Positions 18,208 to 27,329 of a stretch of DNA of 49,019 nt are shown piece by piece (position 1 is the first letter of the stretch; the number at the start of each line of letters is the position of its first letter). The position numbers were made by a program, and so were the translations under genes. The stretch is from Bacillota bacterium. Lineage in GTDB: Bacteria; Bacillota; Sulfobacillia; Sulfobacillales; Sulfobacillaceae. The notes under the pieces were generated by a model. It saw only the letters and a program-made list of their open reading frames with translations. It ran no database searches and was not told the origin of the DNA. The stretch covers positions 1 to 49,019 of the forward strand of contig JAKBWA010000078.1 of the NCBI GenBank assembly GCA_021841025.1, in the 5' to 3' direction.

Positions 18208-19110
18208 TTAAATGATGCCCTGGCGTTTGTGGCGGAGGCGATACAACCGGGCTTGATAAAGGGCCTGCGGATCTTTTAAAAGGATACGCAAGCCTTCCCA
18301 CAACTTGCCGAGATTCTTGGTTCGCACCCCTTCTGCAATGTGATCCCAACCGATTCGTCCTCTGTACAGGCGTTGATCCCATTGGCTGAAATGGAGCAAG
18401 GGAAAATAATGCACGACAATATAGGCTTCGCTTTGGGCCATGGTAGCCACATCGTTATGAGCTCCTTTCTCATGGTCGTAGTAGTCTACCAGTATGCTCT
18501 TAGTGTAGGAAGCTTGATACCCTTGAGACAATATGCTTAACCACAGAAGCCAGTCGTCGGCTCCGGGATAAGGAAGATGAAGATTGTCTTGGCCAAAGTG
18601 CAGATCATTTAGGGCTTGGCGCCGCATTAACACTTGACTGGGGGAGATGAGTTGATTGGCAACCTTGAGGTCTTCCAGCACCAGATTTGGATGCCGCTTA
18701 TCATAAAGGGGATGTTGTGCGCCCAGGCCTTTGTCGCTTTCAATCACATTGACATTACACGCGACAAATCCGAGTTCCGGACGTTCTTCCAACATGGAAG
18801 TCAAAGTGGTTAGAAATTTAGGACGCCAGGCATCGTCTTGGTCCAAAAATGCACAATATTTGACGTCCTGGGGCAATTTGTCCAGACCCCAAAGCCGCGT
18901 CTTAAAGACTCCTTCATTTGTCTCGCGATAATAGTATTGGACCGGATAGTCGCTAATGAGATTCTCCACGCTTTCGTGGCGCGGTGGGCCGTCGTCAATG
19001 ACAATAACCGAAAGAGGCTCTGTAATTTCTTCCTGGTTAAAGATACTGTCGAGGCAACGCCTTATGAAGGCGCGCCCATAATACGCTGGAACCACTACGC
19101 CATAACTCAT
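18208..19110 (-). CDS. Family 2 glycosyltransferase
   Basis: The 300-residue enzyme starts MSYGVVVPAYYGRAFIRRCL, a GT-A fold, and has VIDDGPPRHES and the metal-binding AFLDQDDAWRP near residue 90. A probable acceptor-site segment, PYPGADDWLLWLSI, follows. The ATG overlaps the stop of the upstream GT4 gene by 4 bases, indicating translational coupling and a shared pathway. Neither donor nor acceptor can be read from sequence. It lacks membrane helices and is probably cytoplasmic or membrane-associated. Confidence 0.85.
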   Translation of the reverse strand: MSYGVVVPAYYGRAFIRRCLDSIFNQEEITEPLSVIVIDDGPPRHESVENLISDYPVQYYYRETNEGVFKTRLWGLDKLPQDVKYCAFLDQDDAWRPKFLTTLTSMLEERPELGFVACNVNVIESDKGLGAQHPLYDKRHPNLVLEDLKVANQLISPSQVLMRRQALNDLHFGQDNLHLPYPGADDWLLWLSILSQGYQASYTKSILVDYYDHEKGAHNDVATMAQSEAYIVVHYFPLLHFSQWDQRLYRGRIGWDHIAEGVRTKNLGKLWEGLRILLKDPQALYQARLYRLRHKRQGII

Positions 19111-20270
19111 GTATCGATCACCTGGCTCATGACTCTATCCATTTTGGACGCTACTATGGACCACTGATAACTTTGAGCATGCCGAAAGGCTCGTTGGCTC
19201 ATCACCCACGTTTTGTCTTTTTCGCTCAAAAGACGAATCATGGCCTCAGCTAATTCTTCCGTGTTGTACGGGGAGACCAAATAGCCCGTTCCCGGCACAA
19301 TAAATTCCGGCATGGCCATATGATTCGTGCCGATTACGGGCAGCCCCAAGGACATTGCCTCTAAAAAGGTGATGCCGTAAGGTTCCCACAGTGAAGGGAT
19401 GACTAACCCTGTGCTGGATCCTACTTCTTGGATCATGTCTTTGGCGCCAAGAGGGCCTAGAACTCGGACAGAGGGCAAATCAGTGTGTACGGTTGAAGGA
19501 GAGGGACCAATAATCTTGAGCTCTGCATTAGGCACACTTTGCAGAACTTGCGGCCAGGCTCTTAACAAAATCTCCCCTCCCTTGCGGTGAAAATCCCGTC
19601 CGGCAAAAACCAGGCTTTGAGCCTCCAGGTTTCTCGGAGAATAGGGGTTGGTGTCAAAATGGACGGCGATGTTAGGGGCGGCATTCACGGTGTACACTTT
19701 GGATTCGGCGATGGCTTGGGTTCTGACAATACTGCGCCGGACCCACTCGCTCATAGTAAAGACGGCTTGGGCATGCTCATATTCCTTAAGTTGCCGGTCA
19801 TACATTTTTTGCAACAGAGACAAAGGCACATCATCGTACATATAGGTTGGTTTATCGTCCAAACGATCTCGAATAACGCTGTTTACATCTAAATCTTGGT
19901 AAAAGAAGTGGCACCCTTGTCCTAGGATATGACTGCCCATAATAATCATCACTGGCCAATTGTCCACCGTAGATGGTAAATGCACCTGACTTTTGGTCCA
20001 GGGATGAATGGAAGAAAATGCCCTCAGTTTTCCGTTGATCATGTGCAATGACGATATCATGGCGGGAAGGCGGCGAAGACGAGAAAGTTCCATCGAAAAC
20101 GGGAAAAGATCGTAGTGAAATTCCTGGGTCATAACGATTCCCAAGTTTTCTGTCGTGTGGTTTAAATGGCGGCCAAAGGCCCATACCAAATGCTTGCGGG
20201 AAGTTTCCTTATTTTTCTCGGCCAAGAGAAGGGGTGTTGGGTTTTTTAGTGAAGACAAGTTTGTATTCAA
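19107..20270 (-). CDS. Family 1/4-type (GT-B) glycosyltransferase
   Basis: The 387-residue protein has the GT-B C-terminal signature: VFAGRDFHRKGGEILLRAWP (nucleotide-sugar domain start), and EPYGITFLEAMSLGLPVIG with the two glutamates of the E-x7-E motif that binds the donor. The N-terminal acceptor domain is less conserved. The start is TTG, preceded by GGAGG at a 6-base spacing (AACAGGAGGCG). It is the first gene of a unit with the two GT2 genes downstream and is transcribed away from the transglycosylase region. The donor and product are unknown. Confidence 0.85.
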   Translation of the reverse strand: MNTNLSSLKNPTPLLLAEKNKETSRKHLVWAFGRHLNHTTENLGIVMTQEFHYDLFPFSMELSRLRRLPAMISSLHMINGKLRAFSSIHPWTKSQVHLPSTVDNWPVMIIMGSHILGQGCHFFYQDLDVNSVIRDRLDDKPTYMYDDVPLSLLQKMYDRQLKEYEHAQAVFTMSEWVRRSIVRTQAIAESKVYTVNAAPNIAVHFDTNPYSPRNLEAQSLVFAGRDFHRKGGEILLRAWPQVLQSVPNAELKIIGPSPSTVHTDLPSVRVLGPLGAKDMIQEVGSSTGLVIPSLWEPYGITFLEAMSLGLPVIGTNHMAMPEFIVPGTGYLVSPYNTEELAEAMIRLLSEKDKTWVMSQRAFRHAQSYQWSIVASKMDRVMSQVIDT

Positions 20271-20708
20271 AATACGCCTCCTGTTGGCAGTGGATGCAAG
20301 GACTTGCGGTACCGCTCTTGCATACCCACATTATCGTGAAAACCATTATTCCTCACGTTTCAATAGCTCGTCAATGTTCTACGCATCGATGCTCAAGCCA
20401 CATGCTGAATGGCTGTTAGACCTTACCAACGGGGGATCGCATAAGAATCCCCTAACGTTTTCGCAATGACTATCTGATTCAAGACTATATCACGAAAATG
20501 CGCGCGGTTTGTCTTTATTAAGGAAACTCACAGCTCTGAAAATAGTACCGGGCAAATTTTCTGCTTAGCCACTCGCCAGGGGGCGTGTGGTACATCCCCT
20601 TTCTAATTCCTCTATGACAACCGATGCCTCTTAATTCCTTATTGCATTCAATAGGGTAATTATTCAACGTAAAGTGACACATTTCCTAAATAAAGGTCAC
20701 GAAAAAGC
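20271..20708. promoter_or_regulatory. Divergent intergenic region with a stable hairpin
   Basis: The region separates the minus-strand glycosyltransferase unit from the plus-strand transglycosylase. It holds the hairpin GGGGAT...ATCCCC in the 20430-20455 area, without a following T-run, and AT-rich sequence from 20620 to 20700 suitable for a promoter. No unambiguous promoter pair or further gene was found. Confidence 0.35.
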
Positions 20709-20852
20709 ATGGAAAAAATACTAATTGAGGCAATTCAGCAGGAAAAACCCAATTCACCGCGAATATATTGTACAGTGCAGAGTGTTTTCGTCATGGAAAT
20801 CCAAAACGTTGCAGAATGTCAGCGAAATGCAATTCAAAATTTATGTATTTGA
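20709..20852 (+). CDS. Possible 47-residue small protein or leader peptide
   Basis: An ATG at 20709, preceded by AAAGGTCAC, opens a 47-codon frame. It begins MEKILIEAIQQEKPNS, contains three Cys, and stops at TGA 20850-20852. The stop is embedded in TGAGGAGGG, the ribosome binding site of the transglycosylase gene, so translation of this frame would end exactly where ribosomes are needed downstream. Composition is plausible but no family is known. It may be chance. Confidence 0.3.
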   Translation: MEKILIEAIQQEKPNSPRIYCTVQSVFVMEIQNVAECQRNAIQNLCI

Positions 20853-20870
20853 GGAGGGATTCTTGGACGC

Positions 20871-22190
20871 ATGCGAGGCAAAATTGCCTTAACTTTAGCC
20901 GCATCAGGTCTTCTAGTTTTAGCTGGCCCTGCGGCTATGGTATACGGGATGTCGTTGCAACAATTGCAACAGGAAGAATCGCAGGCCCAGGCACAACTAG
21001 CGGCGGAGAAAAGTCAGTATCAGCAAACACAGAGCGCTATTAACCAAGCGCAGCAACAGGTTCAGAGTCTTAATCAGGCGTTTGCCAAAGACCAGGCTTT
21101 GGTGGGGTCGGCCAATCAAAAGATTGTCACGACTCAACAACAAATGCAAAAGACGCAAGCTTTATTGGCAAGCACACAATCACAACTCACAGCAACCCAA
21201 AATGAATTGAATGTGACTCAGGCCAACTATCAAAAGACCAAGGCCTTGCTTCAAAAAACGCATAATAGTTTGATTCAGGAGACGAAGCTGCTCAAAGGTC
21301 AACTGCAGTTGATCGAAGAACGGGGATCCATTGGGTATTTGGACGTCCTGTTGGGAGCACATTCGTTCGGAGACTTCATGAGCCGTCTGTCCATGCTCGG
21401 CCGGATTGCCGGCCAGGCAGCATCGGAAGTGAATATTATTAAGCAAGAACAATTGCAACAAGCGAAGGAAAAGGCGAGTTTGAAGGCCGAAGCAGCGTTG
21501 CTGACCCAAACCCGCGCCTCTTTGGCGGCCCATCAGCAATTGCTGCAACGTGAACACAATATGCTGTCCCAAGAAGAAAGCCATGCTATGGCGCTCAAAA
21601 ACCAGGCGGTGATGGCGGCACAAAATGCGCAAGCGACCATGGCCCAAAAGAAACAGGCTATCCTTAGCTTGCAAAACCAAAAATCGCAAATCTCACAGAA
21701 TATGAGTCAGTTGGGAGCGAAAATCAGTCAAATTGCATCACAAATTCAGTCTTTGCTTTCTCAATTTAGTCAAGGAAGTTTATCTCGCCATCAGCTATAT
21801 AATGCGATGTTGCCTTTGGTCACACCTATCGCTCAACAAGATAATTTGCCGCCCGCTTTGGTTATTGCGGTGATTACCGAAGAATCAGGCGGCAATTCTA
21901 GCGCTGTCAGCCCAACCGGAGCCATTGGCCTGATGCAGTTAGAACCTGGCACCGCCCAGGTTTTGGGCATTCCCGCCAGCCAATTGTCGAATCCTAGAGA
22001 AAATCTTATTGCGGGCTGCTTATACTTGCGGGATATGCTCAATATGTTCGGAGGCAATCTGTCTCTGGCGCTATCTGCCTATAACGCGGGTCCCGGAGCC
22101 GTTCAGGCTAGTGGCAACCAGGTCGCTCCCGCAACTCAAGGCTATGTCAATAACGTGGAGTCGCTTTATGCACTCTACAGCCAGTGGTAA
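20871..22190 (+). CDS. Secreted coiled-coil lytic transglycosylase (SLT domain)
   Basis: The 439-residue protein is an exported murein hydrolase that cleaves the MurNAc-GlcNAc bond. A signal peptide (1-26) is followed by a very Gln-rich coiled coil (about 28-300) containing a PcsB/EnvC-like segment (LDVLLGAHSFGDFMSRLSML, 157-176). A C-terminal SLT domain (about 308-435) follows. Catalytic Glu338 sits in TEESGG, with GLMQ (353-356) and AYNAGPGAV (403-411) as the other SLT motifs. Coiled coils of this kind regulate cell-division hydrolases through FtsEX-like partners, but no such gene is in the window. GAGGAGGG precedes the ATG at a somewhat long 12-base spacing. Confidence 0.9.
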   Translation: MRGKIALTLAASGLLVLAGPAAMVYGMSLQQLQQEESQAQAQLAAEKSQYQQTQSAINQAQQQVQSLNQAFAKDQALVGSANQKIVTTQQQMQKTQALLASTQSQLTATQNELNVTQANYQKTKALLQKTHNSLIQETKLLKGQLQLIEERGSIGYLDVLLGAHSFGDFMSRLSMLGRIAGQAASEVNIIKQEQLQQAKEKASLKAEAALLTQTRASLAAHQQLLQREHNMLSQEESHAMALKNQAVMAAQNAQATMAQKKQAILSLQNQKSQISQNMSQLGAKISQIASQIQSLLSQFSQGSLSRHQLYNAMLPLVTPIAQQDNLPPALVIAVITEESGGNSSAVSPTGAIGLMQLEPGTAQVLGIPASQLSNPRENLIAGCLYLRDMLNMFGGNLSLALSAYNAGPGAVQASGNQVAPATQGYVNNVESLYALYSQW

Positions 22191-22206
22191 GATGCAACTC
22201 CCTGGA

Positions 22207-22231
22207 AAATCCCTGCTTAGGAGCGGGATTT
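22207..22231. terminator. Bidirectional rho-independent terminator
   Basis: AAATCCC 22207-22213 pairs with GGGATTT 22225-22231, flanked by T-runs on both strands. It ends the transglycosylase transcript on plus and the membrane-protein gene on minus. The minus-strand stop codon (22217-22219) lies inside the loop. Confidence 0.75.
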
Positions 22232-22747
22232 TTCATTTTGCGGGGGCATTTTGGGCAATTGCTGTCTATGCCAAATTATGCCGGCAAGAATTATCGCCAT
22301 GGTCAGAGCCCACAAAGGACTGCCCCAAAAGACACTCGCCATTCCGATTGCTGCGACAATGGAAACCCAGGAACCGAAACGTGTTTGCTTTTGTATCCGG
22401 GCGATGATAAAAAGGCTTAGTATCAGGATGGACGTGGGAATACGCAACCATAAAGTTTCTGCATGCGGTTTTAAATGAGTGGAAAAGATAACAATGTCCG
22501 CTAGAATATAAATTGAGGACAGTGTTGTTAACACCCAGGGGAGCCAAGATTTTTTGGCAAAAATCTTGGCGAGCATCATATAAAGGAAAACCACGACCAA
22601 TGGCGGTATCCAAACGCTCCATGCGGCAGATACGGTAATGAAGACAGGGAATAATGGAAGGATGGAGGACAAATAAGGGCGAAAAAGGGCAGACTCAAGC
22701 CAAAGGGTCGCAAGAAGAAGCCAAGGCAGTCGATCTTTCCAAGACAT
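22217..22747 (-). CDS. Membrane protein of unknown function
   Basis: The 176-residue protein MSWKDRLPWLLLATLW... has about five or six hydrophobic segments covering most of its length and a short basic C-terminus (PPQNEKSRS). The start at 22747 follows AAAGGAAG. The longer frame beginning at 22792 would bury that site. It is convergent with the transglycosylase gene and shares a bidirectional terminator with it. No family was recognised. Confidence 0.65.
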   Translation of the reverse strand: MSWKDRLPWLLLATLWLESALFRPYLSSILPLFPVFITVSAAWSVWIPPLVVVFLYMMLAKIFAKKSWLPWVLTTLSSIYILADIVIFSTHLKPHAETLWLRIPTSILILSLFIIARIQKQTRFGSWVSIVAAIGMASVFWGSPLWALTMAIILAGIIWHRQQLPKMPPQNEKSRS

Positions 22748-22990
22748 TGGAATCTTCCTTTCTAATCTCATGATTGTGCAAATGGTTCTCATTGGTTTCC
22801 TGCTTTTTTTGCAGTACCCTGTGTCGTGTGATCATTATGCCCGTTTAAAGGAACGGCTAGACCCCATGAGAGAGTGCAGTGAACCTATAGCGCAGTCTTG
22901 ACGAAAAGTGCTATTGTATTGTATCAGGCAAAATTTTTCCTTTTCAGTGTTACTTAACGGGAGCATTAGCTTCAGGCGGAGGGGATCCGA

Positions 22991-24793
22991 TTGCAAAACC
23001 GGTGGTTTCGAGGCGTTATCACAATAGTTCTGGTGGTGTTGTTTATCTCGACGTTGATGGACATTCTCAACGCCCGGACAACACATGTTCAGTCACTCCC
23101 TTACAGTTCATTGACGATGGTGAGTGGCAAGCATCAGGTTAAAAGCGCCACTGTGAATCCGTCTCAACATGTCGTCAGCTGGACCAACAGCAAAGGCCAA
23201 CACTTTCAGACGGTATACGCACCTGGGGAAACCAATACACTCAGTGCCCAACTGAATAAGAATGGAGCTAATGTCACAGTCCAGAAACCGTCCAATTCCT
23301 ATGTGTGGATTGGTCTGATTGGCGATTTCCTGCCTGTCTTGCTGGTTATTGGGTTTGTGTTCTTCTTCTTCAGGCAAAGCCAGGGCGGCAATCGTATGAT
23401 GTCCTTTGGTAAGAGCCAGGCGCATTTACAGGCCGACAACTTGCCCAAGGTGACATTTGCGGATGTGGCTGGCGTCGATGAAGAAAAACAAGAGCTTGAG
23501 GAGATTGTCGATTTCTTGAAAAATCCCAAGCGCTATATAGATATGGGCGCACGCATCCCTAAAGGGGTGCTCTTGTTTGGAAGCCCTGGGACCGGTAAAA
23601 CTCTTTTGGCACGCGCTGTGGCGGGAGAAGCCGGAGTACCGTTCTTCTCGGAAAGCGGTTCGGGATTTGTGGAAATGTTTGTCGGTGTCGGCGCATCCAG
23701 AGTGCGCGACCTCTTCGAACAAGCCAAAAAGAATGCGCCATGTATTTTGTTCATTGATGAATTGGATGCCGTGGGCAGAATGCGCGGTGCTGGTTATGGC
23801 GGAGGCAATGACGAAAGGGAACAAACCTTGAATCAGCTATTAGTGGAAATGGACGGGTTTGGGGTTAACGAAGGGGTTATCGTGATGGCGGCGACCAACC
23901 GTCCTGACGTTCTGGATCCAGCCATATTGCGTCCGGGCCGGTTCGATCGACAAATTATGGTGCCCCGACCGGACCAAGTAGGCCGCAAGCAGATTTTAGA
24001 GGTGCACGTGGTTAATAAACCTCTGGATCCAGACGTTGATCTCAACGTTGTTGCCCGCCGAACGCCAGGATTTACCGGAGCCGATTTGGCCAACTTGGCC
24101 AATGAAGCCGCGCTTTTGGCAGCGCGGGAACGCCGCAAGACGATTTCTATGAAAAATTTCGAAGAAGCTGCCGAAAGAGTTATGGCGGGTCCGCAAAAGA
24201 AGACACGGGTGCTGTCGGCATTTGAAAAGCGCGTTGTCGCCTATCATGAGGGGGGGCACACGTTAGTGGGATTGTTGGTGGCTCACGGCGATCCGGTTAA
24301 CAAGGTGACCATTATTCCCCGCGGAATGGCCATGGGTTATACCATGCCCCTGCCGGAAGAGGATCGTTATTTAATCACCAAAGAGCAAATTCTGGACAAA
24401 GTCGCGATGTCTTTGGGAGGACGGGCTGCGGAGCAAATCGTCTTCGGGGAAATTTCCACAGGGGCGTCAGACGATCTCGAAAAATCGACCAAGATGGTCA
24501 AACAAATGATTACGGAATACGGGATGTCAGAGGAATTGGGTCCTATGACATATGGAACCCGGCAAGACCAGGTGTTCTTAGGCCGGGATTTGGTGAGGCA
24601 GCGCAATTACTCGGAAGAGGTCGCATCAAAAATAGATCAAGCAGTGCGCCACATTATCCTGCAGCAATATGAGCGTGCCAAGAATATTTTGCTGCAACAC
24701 CGTGCGGGCTTAAATCGTATTGCCCTGGAACTCATAGAACGTGAAACTTTGGATAGCAAGGAACTGCAAGAAATTCTGCGAGCGACAACTTAA
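22991..24793 (+). CDS. ftsH: ATP-dependent zinc metalloprotease FtsH
   Basis: FtsH is a membrane-anchored hexameric AAA+ protease that degrades membrane and short-lived cytoplasmic proteins. The 600-residue sequence has two helices (about 9-26 and 105-127) flanking a small external domain. It also has Walker A GSPGTGKT (197-204), Walker B ILFIDE (252-257) and the second-region-of-homology RPGRFDRQ (314-321). The zinc site HEGGH (419-423) and the distal Asp region SDDLEKST (about 494-501) complete the set. The start is TTG with GGAGGGG at 6 bases. The C-terminus lacks the long acidic tail seen in some species. It is transcribed alone. The usual neighbours tilS and hpt are absent. Confidence 0.95.
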   Translation: MQNRWFRGVITIVLVVLFISTLMDILNARTTHVQSLPYSSLTMVSGKHQVKSATVNPSQHVVSWTNSKGQHFQTVYAPGETNTLSAQLNKNGANVTVQKPSNSYVWIGLIGDFLPVLLVIGFVFFFFRQSQGGNRMMSFGKSQAHLQADNLPKVTFADVAGVDEEKQELEEIVDFLKNPKRYIDMGARIPKGVLLFGSPGTGKTLLARAVAGEAGVPFFSESGSGFVEMFVGVGASRVRDLFEQAKKNAPCILFIDELDAVGRMRGAGYGGGNDEREQTLNQLLVEMDGFGVNEGVIVMAATNRPDVLDPAILRPGRFDRQIMVPRPDQVGRKQILEVHVVNKPLDPDVDLNVVARRTPGFTGADLANLANEAALLAARERRKTISMKNFEEAAERVMAGPQKKTRVLSAFEKRVVAYHEGGHTLVGLLVAHGDPVNKVTIIPRGMAMGYTMPLPEEDRYLITKEQILDKVAMSLGGRAAEQIVFGEISTGASDDLEKSTKMVKQMITEYGMSEELGPMTYGTRQDQVFLGRDLVRQRNYSEEVASKIDQAVRHIILQQYERAKNILLQHRAGLNRIALELIERETLDSKELQEILRATT

Positions 24794-24802
24794 GTGTGCA
24801 CT

Positions 24803-24833
24803 GACGGGACGCGAGTATTGATGGCGTCCCGTC
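24803..24833 (+). terminator. Hairpin after ftsH
   Basis: A perfect 10-bp stem, GACGGGACGC 24803-24812 with GCGTCCCGTC 24824-24833, begins ten bases after the ftsH stop. The T-run is weak, so it may also serve as an RNA 3' end stabiliser. Confidence 0.65.
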
Positions 24834-24850
24834 GGGCTTCATGGTGCTAT

Positions 24851-25186
24851 TTATTTTGGCCACACTAATTCGAGGTTGTGAGGGGTAATAACACGATCTC
24901 CCTCGTCCCCGTTGGGTACAGGCATACGCTTTACGGCGCGCCGGGCTATAAGGTCTAAAAGAAGCTCTGGGGGACGGGGATCCTCCTCCATTATGGAATT
25001 TAGCACGTCACGGTCAATCTGCACACGATGTTGTTTAGAAGGTGCTCTGTCGTCATGTACGGGCACACTAAGCCATTTAGGCCCGTGAGGACCATCAGAG
25101 CCGTTAACTCTCAATGCCACACCAATCCCCCATCCGGATAATCGTTGCCGATCCGTCAACTGGATTCGGCAACAAACCCAAATCAT
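24851..25186 (-). CDS. Small protein of unknown function
   Basis: The 111-residue soluble protein (MIWVCCRIQLTDRQRLSGWG...) has a Pro- and charge-rich composition and no membrane segment. Its C-terminal part, RVITPHNLELVWPK, looks like a conserved beta-strand ending. AAGGGAAC precedes the ATG at normal spacing. It is convergent with ftsH. The two cysteines at positions 5-6 are adjacent. No family was recognised. Confidence 0.55.
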   Translation of the reverse strand: MIWVCCRIQLTDRQRLSGWGIGVALRVNGSDGPHGPKWLSVPVHDDRAPSKQHRVQIDRDVLNSIMEEDPRPPELLLDLIARRAVKRMPVPNGDEGDRVITPHNLELVWPK

Positions 25187-25358
25187 TTTTTTGTTCCCTT
25201 CTATAATATTAAACGCTAAAGACCTTGCCTGCGATACTATAGAGAACGAAAATGAATTTGTCTAGTAAATTTCGTCGAATAGTAGATTAGTGTATTTGAA
25301 ACATTTTACACAAAAAGTGAGGTTGACCTTGATGTCGTCGGACGATCGGGAAAAATGG

Positions 25359-25364
25359 TATAAT
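25359..25364 (+). promoter_or_regulatory. Extended -10 promoter of the glycan biosynthesis operon
   Basis: A perfect TATAAT is preceded by TGG, giving the TGnTATAAT extended -10 form, about 60 bases before the first gene of the cluster. No good -35 hexamer lies at 16-18 bases, which fits an extended -10 promoter. Confidence 0.6.
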
Positions 25365-25424
25365 GCTGGCGCTTGAAGGTTTCATCCCCAATGATGGATC
25401 AAGGAAATGAAAGAGGGGAATGGA

Positions 25425-27329
25425 TTGAAAAGACGGTTACGTCTTTATTTGAAAATTATATTTGCCATGTTGGTTGATGCGGTGATGATCAATGCGTCGG
25501 TTTACATGGCTTTGTACCTTCGTTTTGACGTGCCTTATATTCCTCTAGAATATTTGCGTCCTTATCAGCACATTGCTGTTCTTTTTACCCTGACTACACT
25601 ATTGCTCATGTGGTTTACTAGGGTCTATCACCGGATGTGGCAGTATGCGGGACCAAAAGATGCGCAAGTTCTAATTGGGTCTATTTTAGGCAGTGCGGTG
25701 TTTTTGGATGGTTACTTGCTTTTGGGCGGAGCGGCGCATTATCCGCGCGGAGTGTATTTGCTATATGTGCTATTTGCTATGGCTTTGGTGGGGGGATGGC
25801 GATTTCTCATCCGATCCTATTATGATTTCAACTGGATCCCTCGCAGCAAAATGGCTCCCCGGGTATTAGTTGTAGGAGCTGGCAAAGCCGGCCAGCTTGT
25901 GGCCCAGGAACTGGGACGGCATCCGGAAGTCGGGGTTGCGGTCGGATTTCTTGATGATGATCTGGCCAAACATGGTATGCAAATCGGATCGTTGCGTGTG
26001 CTTGGGGTGACCAAGGCTTTGCCCAGGGTTGTTCACGATTATCATGTGGATCAAGTGCTGTTTGCCATCCCGTCGGCGTCTGGGAAAATTTTGCGGCCAT
26101 TGGTCGATCAGTGTCGCGAGCTTAATGTTAAAACACGCATGCTTCCTGCGTTGAATCAAATGATTGGTGGACAAGTTCTCGTCAACCAAATTCGTGATGT
26201 GCAGATTGAGGATTTGCTGCAACGAGAGCCCGCGATTGTGGATTTGGGGGAAATTGCGGGATACCTGACAAACCGCAGTGTCATGGTCACCGGGGCAGGC
26301 GGAACCATCGGTTCCGAGTTGTGCCGGCAGGTCGCGCAATTTACACCGCGTTCTATGATTTTGTTGGGATTGGATGAAACGTCTATTTTTGAAATTGAAC
26401 AGGAAATGCGTAGCAAGTTCCCCAGTCTGCAGGTAGTTCCTGTAGTGGCGGATTTGCGGGACCGGGACCGGATGCAGCAAGTCATGGAAAAAACCAGACC
26501 GGAAGTAGTCTTTCACGCCGCAGCGCATAAGCATGTCCCACTTATGGAAGTTCAGCCGCCGGAAGCCATTCGCAATAACGTTGAAGGATTGTGGGTTTTT
26601 TTGGAAATCGCGCAACGAATGCGCGTGGAGCGCTTTGTGTTTATTTCCACGGATAAAGCGGTCAACCCTACAAGTGTCTATGGCACCACCAAGCGCATTG
26701 GCGAGATTCTTGGCAGCTATTATGCTCAACGTTACGGCATGCGTTTTGTTACAGTGCGTTTTGGCAATGTGCTAGGGTCAAGGGGCAGTGTGTTGCCCAC
26801 ATTTCAAAAGCAAATCGCGCAAGGAGGCCCTTTAACCATTACCCATCCGGACATGGTCCGGTATTTCATGACCGTGGCGGAGGCTTGCCAACTGGTTATT
26901 CAAGCCGGAGCCATGGGAAATGGAGGCGACACCTTTGTGCTCGACATGGGAGAACCCTTGCGCATTATGGATCTCGCCACGAATTTGATCCGGTTGTCGG
27001 GATTAAGACCAGGGGTTGATATTGATATTGTATTCACGGGCTTAAGGCCGGGAGAAAAACTCTACGAAGAACTCTTAACCCCTCAGGATCAGACTAAAGC
27101 TACCAAGAATTCAAGAATTTTCATTCATGTCGGTAACATGCAGGATGTTAACCAAACCCTGCCTTTGCTGGAAGACTTGGTGGAAGCCGGTAGAATGGCG
27201 GATGACGCTCGCATTAGAACATTGCTCAAAGTGATTGTTCCGGAATATCAACCTCAGCAACCGGACAATGTTTATGCGTTATCGAGTCCAGAAGGGATCA
27301 CCGTAGGAGGGAAGGCACATGCTCACTAA
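25425..27329 (+). CDS. Membrane-bound nucleotide-sugar 4,6-dehydratase (WbpM/PglF/CapD-type)
   Basis: The protein of about 634 residues should convert UDP-GlcNAc to its 4-keto-6-deoxy form. Four N-terminal helices (to about residue 115) anchor it to the membrane. A first Rossmann-like domain starts at VLVVGAGKAGQLVAQEL. The catalytic SDR domain has VMVTGAGGTIGSELCRQ and STDKAVNPTSVYGTTKRIGE. Most large PglF/WbpM enzymes have Met where this one has Tyr in the YxxxK position, so the classical SDR tyrosine is retained. TTG 25425 is chosen because AGAGGGG precedes it at 6 bases. ATG 25407 has a ribosome binding site only one base away. It heads the cluster. Confidence 0.88.
   Translation: MKRRLRLYLKIIFAMLVDAVMINASVYMALYLRFDVPYIPLEYLRPYQHIAVLFTLTTLLLMWFTRVYHRMWQYAGPKDAQVLIGSILGSAVFLDGYLLLGGAAHYPRGVYLLYVLFAMALVGGWRFLIRSYYDFNWIPRSKMAPRVLVVGAGKAGQLVAQELGRHPEVGVAVGFLDDDLAKHGMQIGSLRVLGVTKALPRVVHDYHVDQVLFAIPSASGKILRPLVDQCRELNVKTRMLPALNQMIGGQVLVNQIRDVQIEDLLQREPAIVDLGEIAGYLTNRSVMVTGAGGTIGSELCRQVAQFTPRSMILLGLDETSIFEIEQEMRSKFPSLQVVPVVADLRDRDRMQQVMEKTRPEVVFHAAAHKHVPLMEVQPPEAIRNNVEGLWVFLEIAQRMRVERFVFISTDKAVNPTSVYGTTKRIGEILGSYYAQRYGMRFVTVRFGNVLGSRGSVLPTFQKQIAQGGPLTITHPDMVRYFMTVAEACQLVIQAGAMGNGGDTFVLDMGEPLRIMDLATNLIRLSGLRPGVDIDIVFTGLRPGEKLYEELLTPQDQTKATKNSRIFIHVGNMQDVNQTLPLLEDLVEAGRMADDARIRTLLKVIVPEYQPQQPDNVYALSSPEGITVGGKAHAH

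Noticed and set aside
21180-21689. 169-codon minus-strand frame inside the transglycosylase gene
   Set aside because: It is antisense to the Gln-rich coiled coil, where CAA/CAG codons keep the opposite strand open.
25866-26729. 287-codon minus-strand open frame
   Set aside because: It is antisense to the dehydratase gene, has no ribosome binding site, and has a His/Arg/Gln-rich composition typical of a shadow frame.
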